This document shows, one piece after another, positions 36,651 to 48,224 of a stretch of DNA of 64,000 nt. Origin of the DNA: Astropecten irregularis (taxonomy: Eukaryota; Echinodermata; Asteroidea; Paxillosida; Astropectinidae); contig OZ020249.1 in NCBI GenBank assembly GCA_963971285.1, positions 2,604,001 to 2,668,000 on the forward strand. The letters are read 5' to 3'. The notes beneath the pieces are model-generated. The model was not told where the DNA came from. It saw nothing but the letters and a program-made list of their open reading frames with translations, and did no database searches. Made by a program: the position numbers and the translations under genes. Numbering within the stretch: position 1 is the stretch's first letter; every line of letters begins with the position of its first letter.

Positions 36651-37640
36651 ACTGGAGCGGGATTCGAACCGGCAACCAGCGACACTCTACCAACTTAACT
36701 AACCAGCCCTACGTTGGTGGTGTCCCCAATAGTCAATTAGCTTTGTTCCTTTGGCAGTCAGAAGCCATGAAACCACGCACACACCGCCATATCCCAAGTA
36801 TCATTTCATCGATATGTTCAGCAATGCTATAACCTGAGAATGGTAAATGGGGGATCACTCAAACACAGCGAAAAATCCCTTACACGAATTGGCACGAAAC
36901 GGCCGCAAGAGGGCGTCACGATCATCTCATTATGTGACGTCATCGCACTGACCAAAAATGGAAGTTTTCATGAATGAAACTGACGCGCATGGGCACATAC
37001 TCAGCGATGCCCACTCTAACCATAGTTACTTCGACAGACCTTGCCACGATCTTTCGAATGGTACCAAAAACATACAAATTTGTACATTTCTTCGACCTTT
37101 TGGTGGTGTCACCAGACGTTCGAGAACTCACGGACACCGCGATCGTATTTGAACTTTGGTGAGCTGTATTTTTGTTGTCATTTTACCGCGAAACCGCGCC
37201 ACCGTCTGAGTGTGATTGTTGGGTCGTTGAATATTCATATAACATGTGTTGGGTCTATTGGTTGTGTATGCTGAGAGCGCCACATGAATATGCATAGAAT
37301 TGCATGGTCACCCGGAGACGTCGTACAGCCGACTGTTGATCGCTGCGTAGTCGTACACCGCGTGTGTTTGCATAGGCACATCGCGTGATGCGTGCTCCGT
37401 ACGTGCCTGCAACTGCCCTGCGTGCGTGCGTGCGCAACGGGTTGGGCCAGCACATGGTTTCCGTGACGTCACGAGCACGGCCTCGCGCGTTGACCAATCA
37501 GCGCGGCGCTTTTCACACACGGCACTGTTTCCATCCGTGTTACAGTACATATATGGGGAATTTTTCGCTGTGTCAAAGAGGATAATCATCAGTTTCCCTT
37601 GTGGTTATTTGATGATTAAAATTCTTCTTGTTTAGAAGTG
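36651..37640 (-). mobile_element. tRNA-containing ~320-bp repeat, split by a DNA element
   Basis: The tRNA-like part (36651-36708) is shortened in the anticodon arm. Flanking blocks match other copies: TTGGCAGTCAGAAGCCATGA, GGGGGATCACTCAAA and then, after the insertion at 36864-37572, GAGGATAATC and TTTCCCTTGTGGTTATTTGA. Confidence 0.75.
36864..37572. mobile_element. 709-bp element with CACAGCGAAAAAT ends and 5-bp duplication
   Basis: Left end CACAGCGAAAAATCCC; right end, inverted, CACAGCGAAAAATTCCCC. TCAAA is duplicated on both sides (36859-36863, 37573-37577), and the uninterrupted site TCACTCAAAGAGG is seen in other copies of the host repeat. The interior is GC-rich and non-coding. A CACAGCG start with a 5-bp duplication resembles Transib-group ends (CACARTG), but this is inference. 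Confidence 0.75.
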
Positions 37641-38570
37641 TTAATTACATGTATTTAGTCTGCATCCTTAAAGACCATTTTATTGCAATGTGCCCCATCA
37701 GGCGCCCCTGGTCTTAAACTCTATTTTTTTGCATGTGTTCAATCTGGACCCATCACATTAATCTGATAAAATTTCAACAAAATCTGAGAGGGTCACCTGG
37801 GGACCACTGGTTAATTTGACACGGAATGACCCATTATGAAGATGTTTCGTTCTGTTAAAATTGTTCTCGGTTCACAACTATGTTATTACTCAACATACGA
37901 ACAGATTAACCCCCACCGACCCGCACGCACGATGTACATGTACATGTACACGTTCGTAAAAGCCTCTCTGAAACATAGTCTTGGGAATCCTGTACGGGCC
38001 GTGAGGGCACCTCGTTATGAAGTGCGCTACATCGTCTCCATGACACACCAGTTGTTGTGTTGAATACATGTAGATTACCGTACCCACACTCACGTACATA
38101 CATGTGCATATATTATATGAATGTGCTGTGCCTGACTTCAAAAGTAACACATGCGCACTGTGTTTCCCCCGTTGGCTAGGGGACGAGTCGGTCGTCGGGG
38201 GGGGGGGGGGGGGGGGCGGGGGATGGTGGTTGTTGTCTGCCAGGGGATGCGAATCGGTCAGGGGGTGAGTTGGTAAGGGCCGAGTCGGTCAGGGGGCGAG
38301 GTGGTAAGGGGCAAGTCGACCAAGTCGACCGTTACAGTAGGTAAAAACTAGCCTAGGCCTACTTCAAATTTCTAGATTCAAGAAGGCTCACTACTGACAC
38401 TACACTACATTAGGATCAGGACTACATTTAGAAGTAGGACTAGGCCTAATAATATAGGCTAAAACTTTAATAGGAGAACGTTGTACCGTCCTTGCTACAG
38501 TACTAACAAGTTAGAGTTAGTACACTCTGTACAGTGTATATACAAAAACTAGGGCCTAGGGCCTACTTAC
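37641..38570. other. Likely WASF intron 1; G20 tract
   Basis: Lies downstream of the WASF exon on the minus strand. 38197-38216 is twenty consecutive G, followed by CGGGGG and several GGGG runs, a strong G-quadruplex candidate (C-rich on the transcribed sense strand). I searched this interval for the next WASF exon and did not recognise it. Confidence 0.5.
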
Positions 38571-38841
38571 GAACGGCAACGGCTCTAGCATCAAGAGTGG
38601 TCAGGTATTCTTCCAAACATTCGGTTCGGTCCCTCAGGCGACACGAACGGTCGAAAATGTCTTTAGATTCCGTGCATATCCCGTCAAATATATTAGTGGC
38701 GTGACTGGCAATATGGGCCAACTGCCTGACCAAATTCGCAAGAGTGTTGTTTGCCACATTTTCCAACTCTGTGGTGCACCCATTTGGTAGGACTTTATCG
38801 CTCAGATAGTAAGGCTCCACTCGCCGATTAACAAAAGGCAT
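38571..38841 (-). CDS. WASF: WASF/WAVE family protein, first coding exon
   Basis: The start ATG is at 38841-38839; 90 codons plus one base run to a consensus donor GTTC|GTAAGT. The peptide aligns in order with the N-terminal WAVE homology region of vertebrate WASF1-3. It begins MPFVNRRVEP (human MPLVKRNIDP), then TELENVANNTLANLVRQL (human ELECVTNISLANIIRQL), then ATNIFDGI and a helical stretch ending in TTLDARAVAV. In the family this region bundles with ABI and BRK1 in the WAVE complex, which relays Rac to Arp2/3 for actin branching at the cell edge. An upstream in-frame ATG would add 11 residues, but family members start at the chosen Met. Later exons (basic region, proline-rich, VCA) would lie at lower coordinates and were not recognised; they may be far away or the gene model may be incomplete. 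Confidence 0.85.
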
Positions 38842-40124
38842 TTTTGAAAAGTGCTGGGCAATGTTCCGAGTCAAAAATCAGGTTTAACATGGTCGATTTT
38901 GGTACTCATGCTGCACTGCCGTTGGCGGACGATGTCCAATATCAATACTAATTGTTGTAGCACTGCAGTGTGGTAAGAAAAATGGCCTAGTTTAGGCCTA
39001 GTACTGTCTTCTTACTGAGCTAAGATCCCTCTTCAAACTCGAGCTTCCACCAGTCAGCCAGTACATGTACATGTAATGATGTATTGATGATGCGTGTGTG
39101 CACAGTGCTAGTGAAGGCCTAAATACGAAACTACACGTTAACGTACACTGCATGTACAGTATGCTGTTGACGATCTGCAACAACCTTGCGCTATGCACTT
39201 TGCTACACTCATTCAATGCATTGTCCCCGAGGCCGACGCTAGCCCACACAGCTTCACGCATACCCGTGCGTACACCGTACATGTATTATGTACATTACGT
39301 ACTGTACATACATACACACATCATGTATACATGAGGCGTTTAGCTTGGAGAGCTGCTGAGGCGCGCAACTTAACTGTACAATCAGAGCGCTCTTTATAAT
39401 TTACCACGACGAATTTCTACTTCCCTAATTTCATCATAAACATTGATAAGAATTCAGATATTTATAAGGAATGTATACAATCTAGAACTAGAAGGAATGT
39501 TAATGTTTTGTTATTTTTTGCAATACATTTAATTTTGAAATATATTAATGTTGGTCGCCCATACCCATACAAATTCAGTTGCCCACTAATCACAGAAAGA
39601 TGCCACAATATTTTTTTTTTTTAATATAATATGACAACAAAGCAAATTGGGGGATTTTAAAGAACTTAATACTATTACCGAGTAGCAAAGCTTAGGGAGT
39701 TGGGAAGTTCATGAATATTCATATACAATGCTTTCTTAAAAATGTGTAACACTAAAAAAGAAAATTGTTTGGACATTTAGGAATATCCAGTAATGCCCTT
39801 CCCATATTTTCCCCTTAATAATTATTTATTTAAAGGTATTTATTGTTATTCTTTTCAATTGTTACTTAATTAAGGTATTAGTCTCATCAAAAATTGTGTA
39901 ACTCGTTCTATTCTGTCTATTCCTACCTCCATATAGTCCTACACTGGCAGACTTTCCATTTTAAAGTGGCCCTCCATAATTTTCCAATACGTTTTATTTT
40001 AGTAGTGGTCCTCCATGAGTCCAATCATCATCTTAATCTAATAATCTTTTTTGTTGTTAGACTCTTTTAATACAATTAATGCTTGGAGTTTGGAGGGCCT
40101 GACATGTTTCAAACCTAGCAGGAT
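38842..40124. other. Upstream of WASF; no other gene recognised
   Basis: Probable 5' UTR and promoter lie just above 38841 (GTCCAATATC at about 38934 is a CCAAT-like word). The rest is AT-rich with no supported gene. Confidence 0.4.
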
Positions 40125-40222
40125 CAGGCGTGGTTCTAGAGCCAACATTTTTGGGGGGCTAGAAGAGCCATTATTTTTTTTTGGGGGGGGGCTAGAAGAC
40201 CCAATATTTTGGGTTCTGATTG
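40125..40222. mobile_element. Half copy of the hAT MITE seen at 47147-47460
   Basis: CAGGCGTGGTTCTAGAG, then GGCTAGAAGAGCCATTATT and CTAGAAGACCCAATATT, match the inverted right half of 47147-47460. The other end is absent. Confidence 0.7.
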
Positions 40223-40628
40223 ATTGATAATGAAGGTATAATTAGAGTAGGTGGTGTCCAAAAAAGCAGGGGGTTCAACTTGTAGCAACAACAAAACAAT
40301 TACATAAGTCATTTCCTTCCTGAATGTTGAGGCTGTGAGGATGAATGGTTTGCAGAATGTTCATCCATACTTTCTCCCTGCTGAGCCTGAATGACCAAGT
40401 CTCTGCGGTGCAGTGGCCAAGGGATTCAATGCATTGCAAGATCATATCAGAAACTGTGTTGTTATGGAGATTGAAGTGGAAACCCACTTGGTTTTCAAGT
40501 TTCTGAATTTTGACTGTGTGACCATACACTTATCCGACGTCCGACGCGACCATGGAGGTAGGAAACACCCGCCATTACTGCAGTGTCCCCACCCGTATTT
40601 TGTCCGGCAACAAAATAATTTATGTCTG

Positions 40629-40699
40629 CCACGCTCTATATATTGCAAGGTGTACGTCCCCTAATCATGGGACATACACCCTGCAATTATAGAGTGTGG
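40629..40699. repeat. Long hairpin, ~31-bp arms
   Basis: The left arm 40629-40660 contains CGCTCTATATATTGCAAGG. The right arm 40669-40699 is its near inverse. The loop is CTAATCAT. Confidence 0.75.
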
Positions 40700-41286
40700 T
40701 AAAGGGTAAATTCTTATGTTGCCAGAACCTGCGTCAGGTGATTGCTAGCATTGGCAAATCAAAAAGAGCTTACCAGTGACACATCTAGCACACCGTTTGT
40801 AAAGGGTTTTGAAAGCAAATAAATTAAAAAAGAAAACATTTAACAAAAACTGTTAACAAACTTTATTGCAAACTTTTATCTACTCTGACGAAACCCCAAA
40901 TTCGCTACATTCGCAAGCATTAACCGTATTGGCCATGGAGCGGATTGGCTACACGAAGGCATTATGATATGGTGTCTCACTTGTGGATTATGGAATGTAG
41001 AAAAACACTCTTTAATACCACTTATACCAGTAACCAAGTCCTTGGTAAGGTAAATAAGATGCAGTATTTTTCAGGGCAATTTACTCTCTAACTCCATTGC
41101 TGAAGTTTGTCAATGGTTTTAATATGGAAGGTAAGTGCAACAGGGTAGCAGCAGGTTAACGGGTTTAACTCAAGTTGAAACATGGTTATTCAACCACAGC
41201 CAGCAAGGAATTCAGTGACAGATGAGCCATTTGATGAAGAGGAGGCTGGTTCAGCCTTCAGATTATCTTATAAGGACAAATTAAAA

Positions 41287-41349
41287 ACAGACTGGTCTCC
41301 AACTAAGTACCAGTATGTTGAGCCCGTATTTAGTTGGAGACCAATCTGT
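41287..41349. repeat. Hairpin with 20-bp arms
   Basis: ACAGACTGGTCTCCAACTAA and TTAGTTGGAGACCAATCTGT are inverse with one mismatch around a 23-base loop. Confidence 0.7.
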
Positions 41350-42952
41350 TATTATTACAGGTCAGCATCACAGGTGCTGGATTGAAGCAAGGAAGTGGCA
41401 AGACCTTTGATGTGGTGAAGGATAATTATGAGGCAAATACCAGCACCCGGGTAATCACATATAGTTTGCATCATACTTTTGCAGGGTCATTTAAGTACAG
41501 TTTAACCTGGTGATCCTTTGCCTACTGTGATAGTCCAACCTCCTCCCTGGAAAAAATAAATGTACATCTCTTCCTTACTCTATGTATAGATGAAGTCAAT
41601 CTACTTGAACTTTGAAGATAAAATGAGGCAAATTAAGTTTGTTTACGCTTTGTATATTGAGGACTTCAAACAAACTTGTGTAATGAAGTAATGAACCAAT
41701 TCTCATCTTCTGATTTTAAGCTGATTATCTTGTTACCTGGCAACATTTATTCAGCTAAATCAATTTGTTTGGAAGTTCCAATTACTTGATCATAGCAGGT
41801 TATGCTATATGACAAGGCACATGAATGACAGAAACTGAAGGAAACTGAAGGAAACCGAGGTGGAGCATTTTTCCCTTGTTGTAGACAAACACGGCTACCT
41901 CCTTAAATTCCACATATTGTTTTGTCATACCATTTATTTCCTTACAAGAAAATGAAATTAATAATAATAATAATATATATTTCTACTTATATAGTGCATA
42001 ATAATTACAGATTCTCTATGCGCTTAATATATTATTATCCCTCGTCATCGGGCCATAATTTACATTCCTGAAACTATCTCAACTCCTTGGGGAGTATACA
42101 GCCCCAGCTGCTGTATGCCCACAAAGGCAAATCAAACCACAAAGCCATCTCTACCTAGCTATCTCACAGATACCCATGTCTTGTCCATGTTGGTATTGTC
42201 TTATGCATGGAAGGTTTAGGCTATTAAAAACATACAATTATACAGATAAAAAGTCTTATCGACTGACACAAAGGAAAAGAGCAGAACATCACAATTAAAA
42301 ATGCATCACCAAACGACGATAGTTCATGGTCTGTTTAAGCTATCAATTTCAAGGGAAAGAGTAAAAATCAGAAAAACATAAAAAACAATATGTGGTGAAT
42401 CAGGAAAGATAGTTGGACCTACACATTTTCATCTAAGAGCAATTTTGTTCTAACTGACAAATAATTGGATGTACACAGAGTGAAAATCTGCAATGGATCA
42501 AGCAAAAAATACTTTTCCCTAAACTTGTTTACCATTAACTCAGTTCAGTTGTGTCCAAATGATACAAGTACATGTAGGTGGTGCTAAGTCTTAAAAGAAC
42601 CCCCACAAGGCATGTTAATGGGAACAGTCCCACAAATATCCCAGACTTAAAGGTAATATCATACTTCATAGAAAAAATATCAAGAAATATACACTTAACA
42701 ATCATCTGTGAAATTCCCAGTTTTCCTTGGGTTGTATTTCATACTTTCATGTTGAAAATAAAGATTCTCAAGTCAAACAATATCATGCCTACCTTACACA
42801 CCAACACACTTACAATGCAAGTGTAAAGAGACAGCATCACTAACTACACCTCAAATGTGTATGTTGTAGGATCCCCATTTCGATTTGAAGCAAGGCACGA
42901 GACTCAACTGACCATAGCTCTGTACCACCATATATATACATGTATGTATATG

Positions 42953-43097
42953 TATTAGCCCTTTTTAAGTATGGCGGACACAATAGGAGGGCGCAGTTTG
43001 GTTTGGGTAAAATTCTTTGTGTTTGACTCAAAATACTCACTTCAAAGTTCAAACAGAGCCCTCCTATTGTGTCCTCCATACTTCGAAAGGGCTAATA
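42953..43097. mobile_element. 145-bp MITE with ~40-bp inverted ends
   Basis: TATTAGCCCTTTTTAAGTAT and the following GGCGGACACAATAGGAGGGC are mirrored by GCCCTCCTATTGTGTCC and CTTCGAAAGGGCTAATA at the other end. The outer TA on each side fits a TA-target element. Confidence 0.75.
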
Positions 43098-43527
43098 CTG
43101 AAAATGGTCTCAGATACCTTGGTCTTGGAATACACTCACTTTCTCGGGGTACAGTATGGCGTGTCTTGGTCTTCAATGCTTCATTTGATTCTTGGACTGG
43201 AATACATCACAACACTGGCACCAGCCCAGAAAGGGAGACAGTGTTTTCATTAAAACCATGCATGATTCTATATCAAAAATAAGAAAGATCTGCCTAGTCA
43301 CTGAATTGGCAAAAAGACACTTTTCCCAAATGGTTTCTTCAGAAATGACAACAATCTAACACAACAAATGGCACTGGAAGCAATGGTAGTTTTTAAGGTT
43401 CATGGGAAGATTTACATCCAGTCTAAGACACATCGTTATTTGGAAAGAAGAAGGAAAAAAAAAAAAACCTGCCACTAGGTAATCTGAAATAAGTTCATTA
43501 TTTGATTATGAATGTCCATCTTATCTA

Positions 43528-43620
43528 CTATGGCCATGCAATCCTTTTGATCTTCTTCTTTGGTGACGAGTCTCCATCAGATGCTGTTTGGATATTTTCA
43601 TCAGTTGATGTTGTACTGGT
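43528..43620 (-). CDS. C2orf49: Ashwin exon 4 (last coding exon)
   Basis: Follows acceptor TTTGCAG and runs 30 codons plus TAG, phase 0. It ends KKKIKRIAWP, matching the conserved KRKIQHVTWP end of vertebrate ashwin. The lysine-rich tail is probably a nuclear localisation signal, as the family is nuclear. Confidence 0.88.
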   Translation of the reverse strand, partial: TSTTSTDENIQTASDGDSSPKKKIKRIAWP

Positions 43621-44950
43621 CTGCAAAGACAAAATGTCAATTCCAGAAAGTAAGTACCATTTACATTGAGCAGTATATAATGCTATAAATAAGATTGAAG
43701 GTCAGAACAGAGCGAAATCATTTCTGACATTACTCTACTCATTAGTCAAACAAAATGCAAATACATGTAAATGTATGTAAATAAGCAGTGAACTGCAGAC
43801 ATATCCCACAATCCACACTTTTAGGCCTTTTTTCTTACAGGGCGTGCGGTTTGAAAACAAACTTGAAAAGAAGGACTACAGGCCTGCCAGTCATGCACCA
43901 CAGGTTGTACTTTCATTCTTTCAATAGAATCTAAAGTCAATAACACATTTTGAAGGCAAGGATGAGGTAAACACAAATGATAACTCCTATGATATACATC
44001 GTGACGGTTGTATACAATGACAAAAGTGGGGGAGAAGTCAAGAGGCAGATGCTTAATATTCGTTTCCTCCTGGCATCAACAAAGTTGACAATTTTCTGTA
44101 ATAATTATTTGTTCCACAATTTGACTATTGACCTTCATGGTTTTTGCGAATGTCTCGATACCTTCCATATAAATGAAACTGTCAATGGCTAGCCTATACT
44201 GTATGAATAATAAAGGTCTGAAACAAAAACGAACCAAAACGTTTTTAAAAAGTTGTTGCTATGGCCGCATTTATGTTTGTTTGCAGGCCTACTTGAACTA
44301 CAGTGTATTTATTTAGTTCACTTGTCTGAAACCCAAATCTGAATCTGAATTCGGAACAACACTGGAATGCCTGTCCAAAATGGGAGTAACTCTCTGAAAA
44401 ATACTTTTCCAGTCAAGCTGATTTTCAAGCACAATGAATTCAATTATGTTTAAAAGTTGTTCCAAAAAGTATAAGCCTCAACCTTTAGACAAACCAGTAA
44501 AATAATGTCATGCATGTACAAACAGACTATTTAGGGCAACGACCAACGAGGGTAGAAGTAAAAGAGCAGGAAAACATTAGACAAACTTTGCCATTGCAGT
44601 TCAGGCTCCATCAAGCTAATCCATTTATGAGGAATTTTTGGGATCCTTCAGAGACTAATCAATTAAGCACTACACCCAGTCTAAATGAGGCATTCCCCTG
44701 AACATTCAAAGCTGTTTGAAACGTTGAGTATACCGCTGATTCTTTTTAGATAATAGAATCACACATGTATTCACAAAAGAGGATATTTACAGTGTTTGTA
44801 CTGCAAAATCTCAGTCCCATTAAAAAGTATTCCAACAATTTAACTATTCTACTTGTACACGTCATTTTAATACATATGTGCAAAGGTAAATCCAATACCC
44901 TGTATTTCTACAAAAGAACAGATAAAGGTACAAAAATAAAATATAGGTAC

Positions 44951-45449
44951 CTTTCCAGTAGCATCCGGTGTGGCTGTCCTTTTCATTCCCATTTTTGAGA
45001 TACCTGTCTCCACAACTCCATACCCTGGTGACTTCAAAGAGATCTTCCACACTTTGTCTGAAACAGAAGAAACTCCTGCACTGCCACATGCATTCAGTTT
45101 AATTCTGGCTGAAAAGTCTCTCCGAATTGTAGGGGTACACGGAAGGGTGGCTTTCTTTGTTGAACTGTCATTTGTTTTCATTTGCAAGGTAGATTTGTCC
45201 AGCACTGTTTTCATTGGTTCAAAGTAGTCTTTGCTGGCTTGATTATTGCTTGCAGTAATTCTCAGATCATCCTTTGCATGTGTGATAGCAGCACTGGAAG
45301 AAACTGACTGCTTCATTGCTGGTGATGTACTACTGTTGAGTCTAATTGTCCGCTGTTTACTGGATACAACAGGTGGTGGCTTCAGCCTAACCAGACCATG
45401 ACTTGAAGATGCATTTGAAATTCTCTGCATGTCCTCTGCATTCTTCCAG
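44951..45449 (-). CDS. C2orf49: Ashwin exon 3
   Basis: 499 bases between acceptor CTGCAG and donor GAAAG|GTACCT. It enters one base into a codon shared with exon 2 (AG+C, Ser) and leaves in phase 0. It encodes a Ser/Thr-rich, probably disordered middle. GLVRLKPPPVV matches the LKPPP motif in human ashwin, and ISKMGMKRTATPDATGK matches the KLKRAAP region. It is longer than the vertebrate counterpart. Confidence 0.88.
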
Positions 45450-45984
45450 CTGCAGAAAGAAAACATGTATTATACTAGTTGCCATAAAAGCATTACACAT
45501 TATTATCAGAAAGCTTAAGCCCAGTGCCATGCTTCCTGTAAATTGCAATGAGAAGCAAATTTGGATGACATAACAATCAAGATGCACCAAATTGCCATAG
45601 TTATGCAAGAATTTCACTGCTTTGCAAATTCACATGAAGTATGAGCTTGGCCATACTCAGTCATAAGATAGTACTTGGACAATAATAATAATAATAATTC
45701 AATTAACCGAGGATGGGACCTTAGGGAGACTTTCCCATAGGGTCGTGCACAAACTTTACTTACCTATTTATTTAAACATCCTCCAAACCAATGAACTTGA
45801 AATTGACATATGTTCATATTGAGAGCATTCTCTGTCTTCTATTAAAATATGGACGGTAAAAATATGTCTTTAAAAGGTAGCTGGTACCTTAGGGAGACAT
45901 GTATCGAAAAGTCTGCCTAAGTCAAGATGTCTCCTAATGTCCACTTTTAGATGCTAACGTGTCTCCCTAATACCCCATTTGTCA

Positions 45985-46470
45985 TTATTATAAATACTTA
46001 AAAAATGCTTTCCATGTTGAAGACATCACAAAGCGCTGTACAGTTAAAAACATCTACAAATTATGAGCAATTATACAGAGGTATAAAAAAGTCGGTAACA
46101 ATATTTAAACACACATAAAGTTTATAAAAAATAACAAATTAAGTTTTTAAAAAGTTATTCTTAAAAAGATGAGTTTTTAAGTTAGTTTTAAAAGAAACAA
46201 AAGTTTTAACACATTTAATTGTAATTGGAAGCCTATTCCACAAACGAGGAGCATAAATTGAAAAAGAGCGATCACAATAGTACTTTTAATAGTTTTGGCC
46301 AGTGGCTGTTGCAAAAATGCCACACCAGAGGTGGTGGAGCGTAGCCTCCGTAGAGTTCGCAAAGATAACCTGGAGCATCCCCGTTTATAATCTTATAAAC
46401 TAGACATAAAATTTTAAAATCCAAATGCTTATTAACTGGAAGCCAATGTAAACTTTTTAGCACTGGAGTA
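45985..46470 (-). pseudogene. L2/CR1-type LINE 3' fragment
   Basis: Two overlapping minus frames read LKSLHWLPVNK, FKILCLVYKIINGDAPGYL and LRRLRSTTSGVAFLQQPLAKT, the conserved tail of L2/CR1 reverse transcriptases (LHWLPV..R..FK). A frameshift separates them. It is followed by an AGCGCTTTGTGATGTCTTC 3' tail. Sense orientation relative to ashwin. Confidence 0.75.
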
Positions 46471-47146
46471 ATATGTACATGTATCCAAAATTTCCACTGT
46501 AGTACTGTACAGTATTGTCAGAACCGGTATTTACTTTGTTACACCAATGATCATGTAGTGTTGAAATAGTGAAATTAATGAAAAAAAATTGATGATCAAT
46601 CAACAAGTGAACTCCCACGCATGTACAGATGACACCATACATGTATGTCATTTCACATGTCTTAAAGGGCTTCACTGACAATTATAAACAAACCAACACA
46701 TGACTGGTTTGAAGTTGGTAAAATCATCATCAAAAGTGTGATATTGAAAAGACATCCTGTAGCCTAAATAAGGAATGGACCAAAGGCATGAATCGTATGT
46801 ATGTAAGTGAGTCATGTTTTGCTAGGATGATAACAAATGACTGACATGATGATGAAGTCATTTCTGAAATTTCTGATGTCAGAACAGGTTTAGAAATCGT
46901 TCTGGTTTTTATTATTATACTTTATCGGTGCCCTTCCATAGCTTAAGTGTAATAAGTTTGTTTATTCCTTATCTTTTCTAATCTTAATCATCAAATTACC
47001 ACAAGGGAAACTGAAATTTAAAGTAATTGAAAAGTGAACAAAGAAAAATTGACTGGAGCGGGATTTAAACCGGCGACCTCCTGAATAGCGTACAGGCGCT
47101 CTACAAACTGAGCTATCCAGCCCTACGTTGGTGGTGACCCCAATAG

Positions 47147-47460
47147 CAGGCGCGGTTCTACGGGGGGGCTAGGGGGGGCTGTTGCCCCCAAAAATTTTTG
47201 TCTAGCCCCCCAAAAAACATGCAAGTGAAAAAAAAAAATTCTTGAAAATACTGGATTTTGTTCAGTTATTAAGCGCCAATGACTTTAAAAAACGCGTTGT
47301 GTGGGCTATGTGCATGTTTTTCGACCCCTAATAAGACATAGCAGAAGCGAGTGTTAGAAGAACCCAAAATATTGGGTCTTCTAGCCCCCCCCCCCCCCCC
47401 CCAAAAAAAAATAATGGCTCTTCTAGCTCCCCCAAAATTTTGACTCTAGAACCGCGCCTG
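47147..47460. mobile_element. hAT-type MITE, 314 bp
   Basis: Ends CAGGCGCGGTTCTA and CTAGAACCGCGCCTG with a perfect 8-bp duplication CCCAATAG (47139-47146, 47461-47468). Contains G-runs and C-runs around GGCTAG words. A half copy is at 40125-40222. Confidence 0.88.
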
Positions 47461-47558
47461 CCCAATAGTCAATTATCTTTGTTCGTTTGCCGGTCAGAAG
47501 CCATGAAACCACGCACATACCGCCATACCCCAAGGATCGTTTCAGTGATACACACAGC

Positions 47559-47740
47559 CAGTGGCGTCACCAGACTTTTGAGTCTGGGGGGCACAAGCAA
47601 TTGTTGGGGGGGCACTACAATAATATATATTATATTTTTTTCACCCACCCAAATCTCAAATGGGGGGGGGCACGCAGGGGGGCACGAGGTTTTCCAGGGG
47701 GGCACGTGCCCCCCCTGGCCCCCCCTTGGCGACGCCACTG
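47559..47740. mobile_element. hAT-type MITE, 182 bp
   Basis: Ends CAGTGGCGTCACCAG and TTGGCGACGCCACTG, with a perfect 8-bp duplication CACACAGC (47551-47558, 47741-47748). The interior is GGGGGGCAC-rich. Confidence 0.88.
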
Positions 47741-47864
47741 CACACAGCAATGCTGCAACCTAGGAGCATGGGGGATCACTCAAAGAGGATACGGCTTTTT
47801 AATTAATAAAATCATCAAATAACCACAAGGGAAAATGACTGAATTTAAAGTAATTGAAAAGGTA

Positions 47865-48060
47865 TGTGCGTGGTTTCATGGCTTCTGACTGCCAAAAGAA
47901 CAAAGATAATTGACTATTGGGGTCACCACCAACGTAGGGCTGGATGGCTCAGTTGGTAGAGCTCCTGTACGGTATTCAGGAGGTCGCCGGTTCAAATCCC
48001 GCTCCAGTAAATCTTTCTGTGTTCACTTTTCAATTACTTTAATCATCTTCTTCACAGCTT
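47865..48060 (+). mobile_element. tRNA-containing repeat, plus-strand partial copy
   Basis: tRNA-like 47938-48008 with A box TGGCTCAGTTGGT and B box GGTTCAAATCC. It lies in opposite orientation to the copy just upstream, with the unit breakpoint at about 47862. Confidence 0.75.
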
Positions 48061-48224
48061 ATATGAGGTATCTTATGAAAGCTTATAAGCTGAAGTTTCT
48101 AAAAAGACTGAGTTTGTTAAAATTAATTATAGCCACGTGACAGTCATTTGAATATTTAATTAACAAATCTTGTGAACAACATATCTCAAGAACGACAAAT
48201 GCTACGGAAATTATATTTGTAAAA

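Larger units (their letters stand above)
40700..43527. other. Between WASF and ashwin: repeats, no further gene
   Basis: 41945-42240 is a minus-strand LINE/SINE 3' region ending in an (ATT)n tail with AGCGCATAGAGAATC. 42541-42650 matches 5178-5290, and 42650-42730 is a fragment of the 31775 MITE. The 3' UTR of ashwin must lie just below 43528, but I could not place a polyadenylation signal with confidence. Confidence 0.45.
46985..47860 (-). mobile_element. tRNA-containing repeat broken by two MITEs
   Basis: The tRNA-like part is at 47051-47122 (B-box side GGTTTAAATCC, degraded). After removing 47147-47460 and 47559-47740 with their duplications, the flanks read CCCCAATAGTCAATTATC, AGAAGCCATGAAACCACGCA and GATACACACAGCAATGCTGC, as in other copies. 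Confidence 0.8.

Noticed and set aside
40275-40529. 84-codon minus frame (EKVWMNILQTIHPHSLNIQEG) as a gene
   Set aside because: It looks faintly protein-like but overlaps an equally open plus frame, and I found no splice partners or family.
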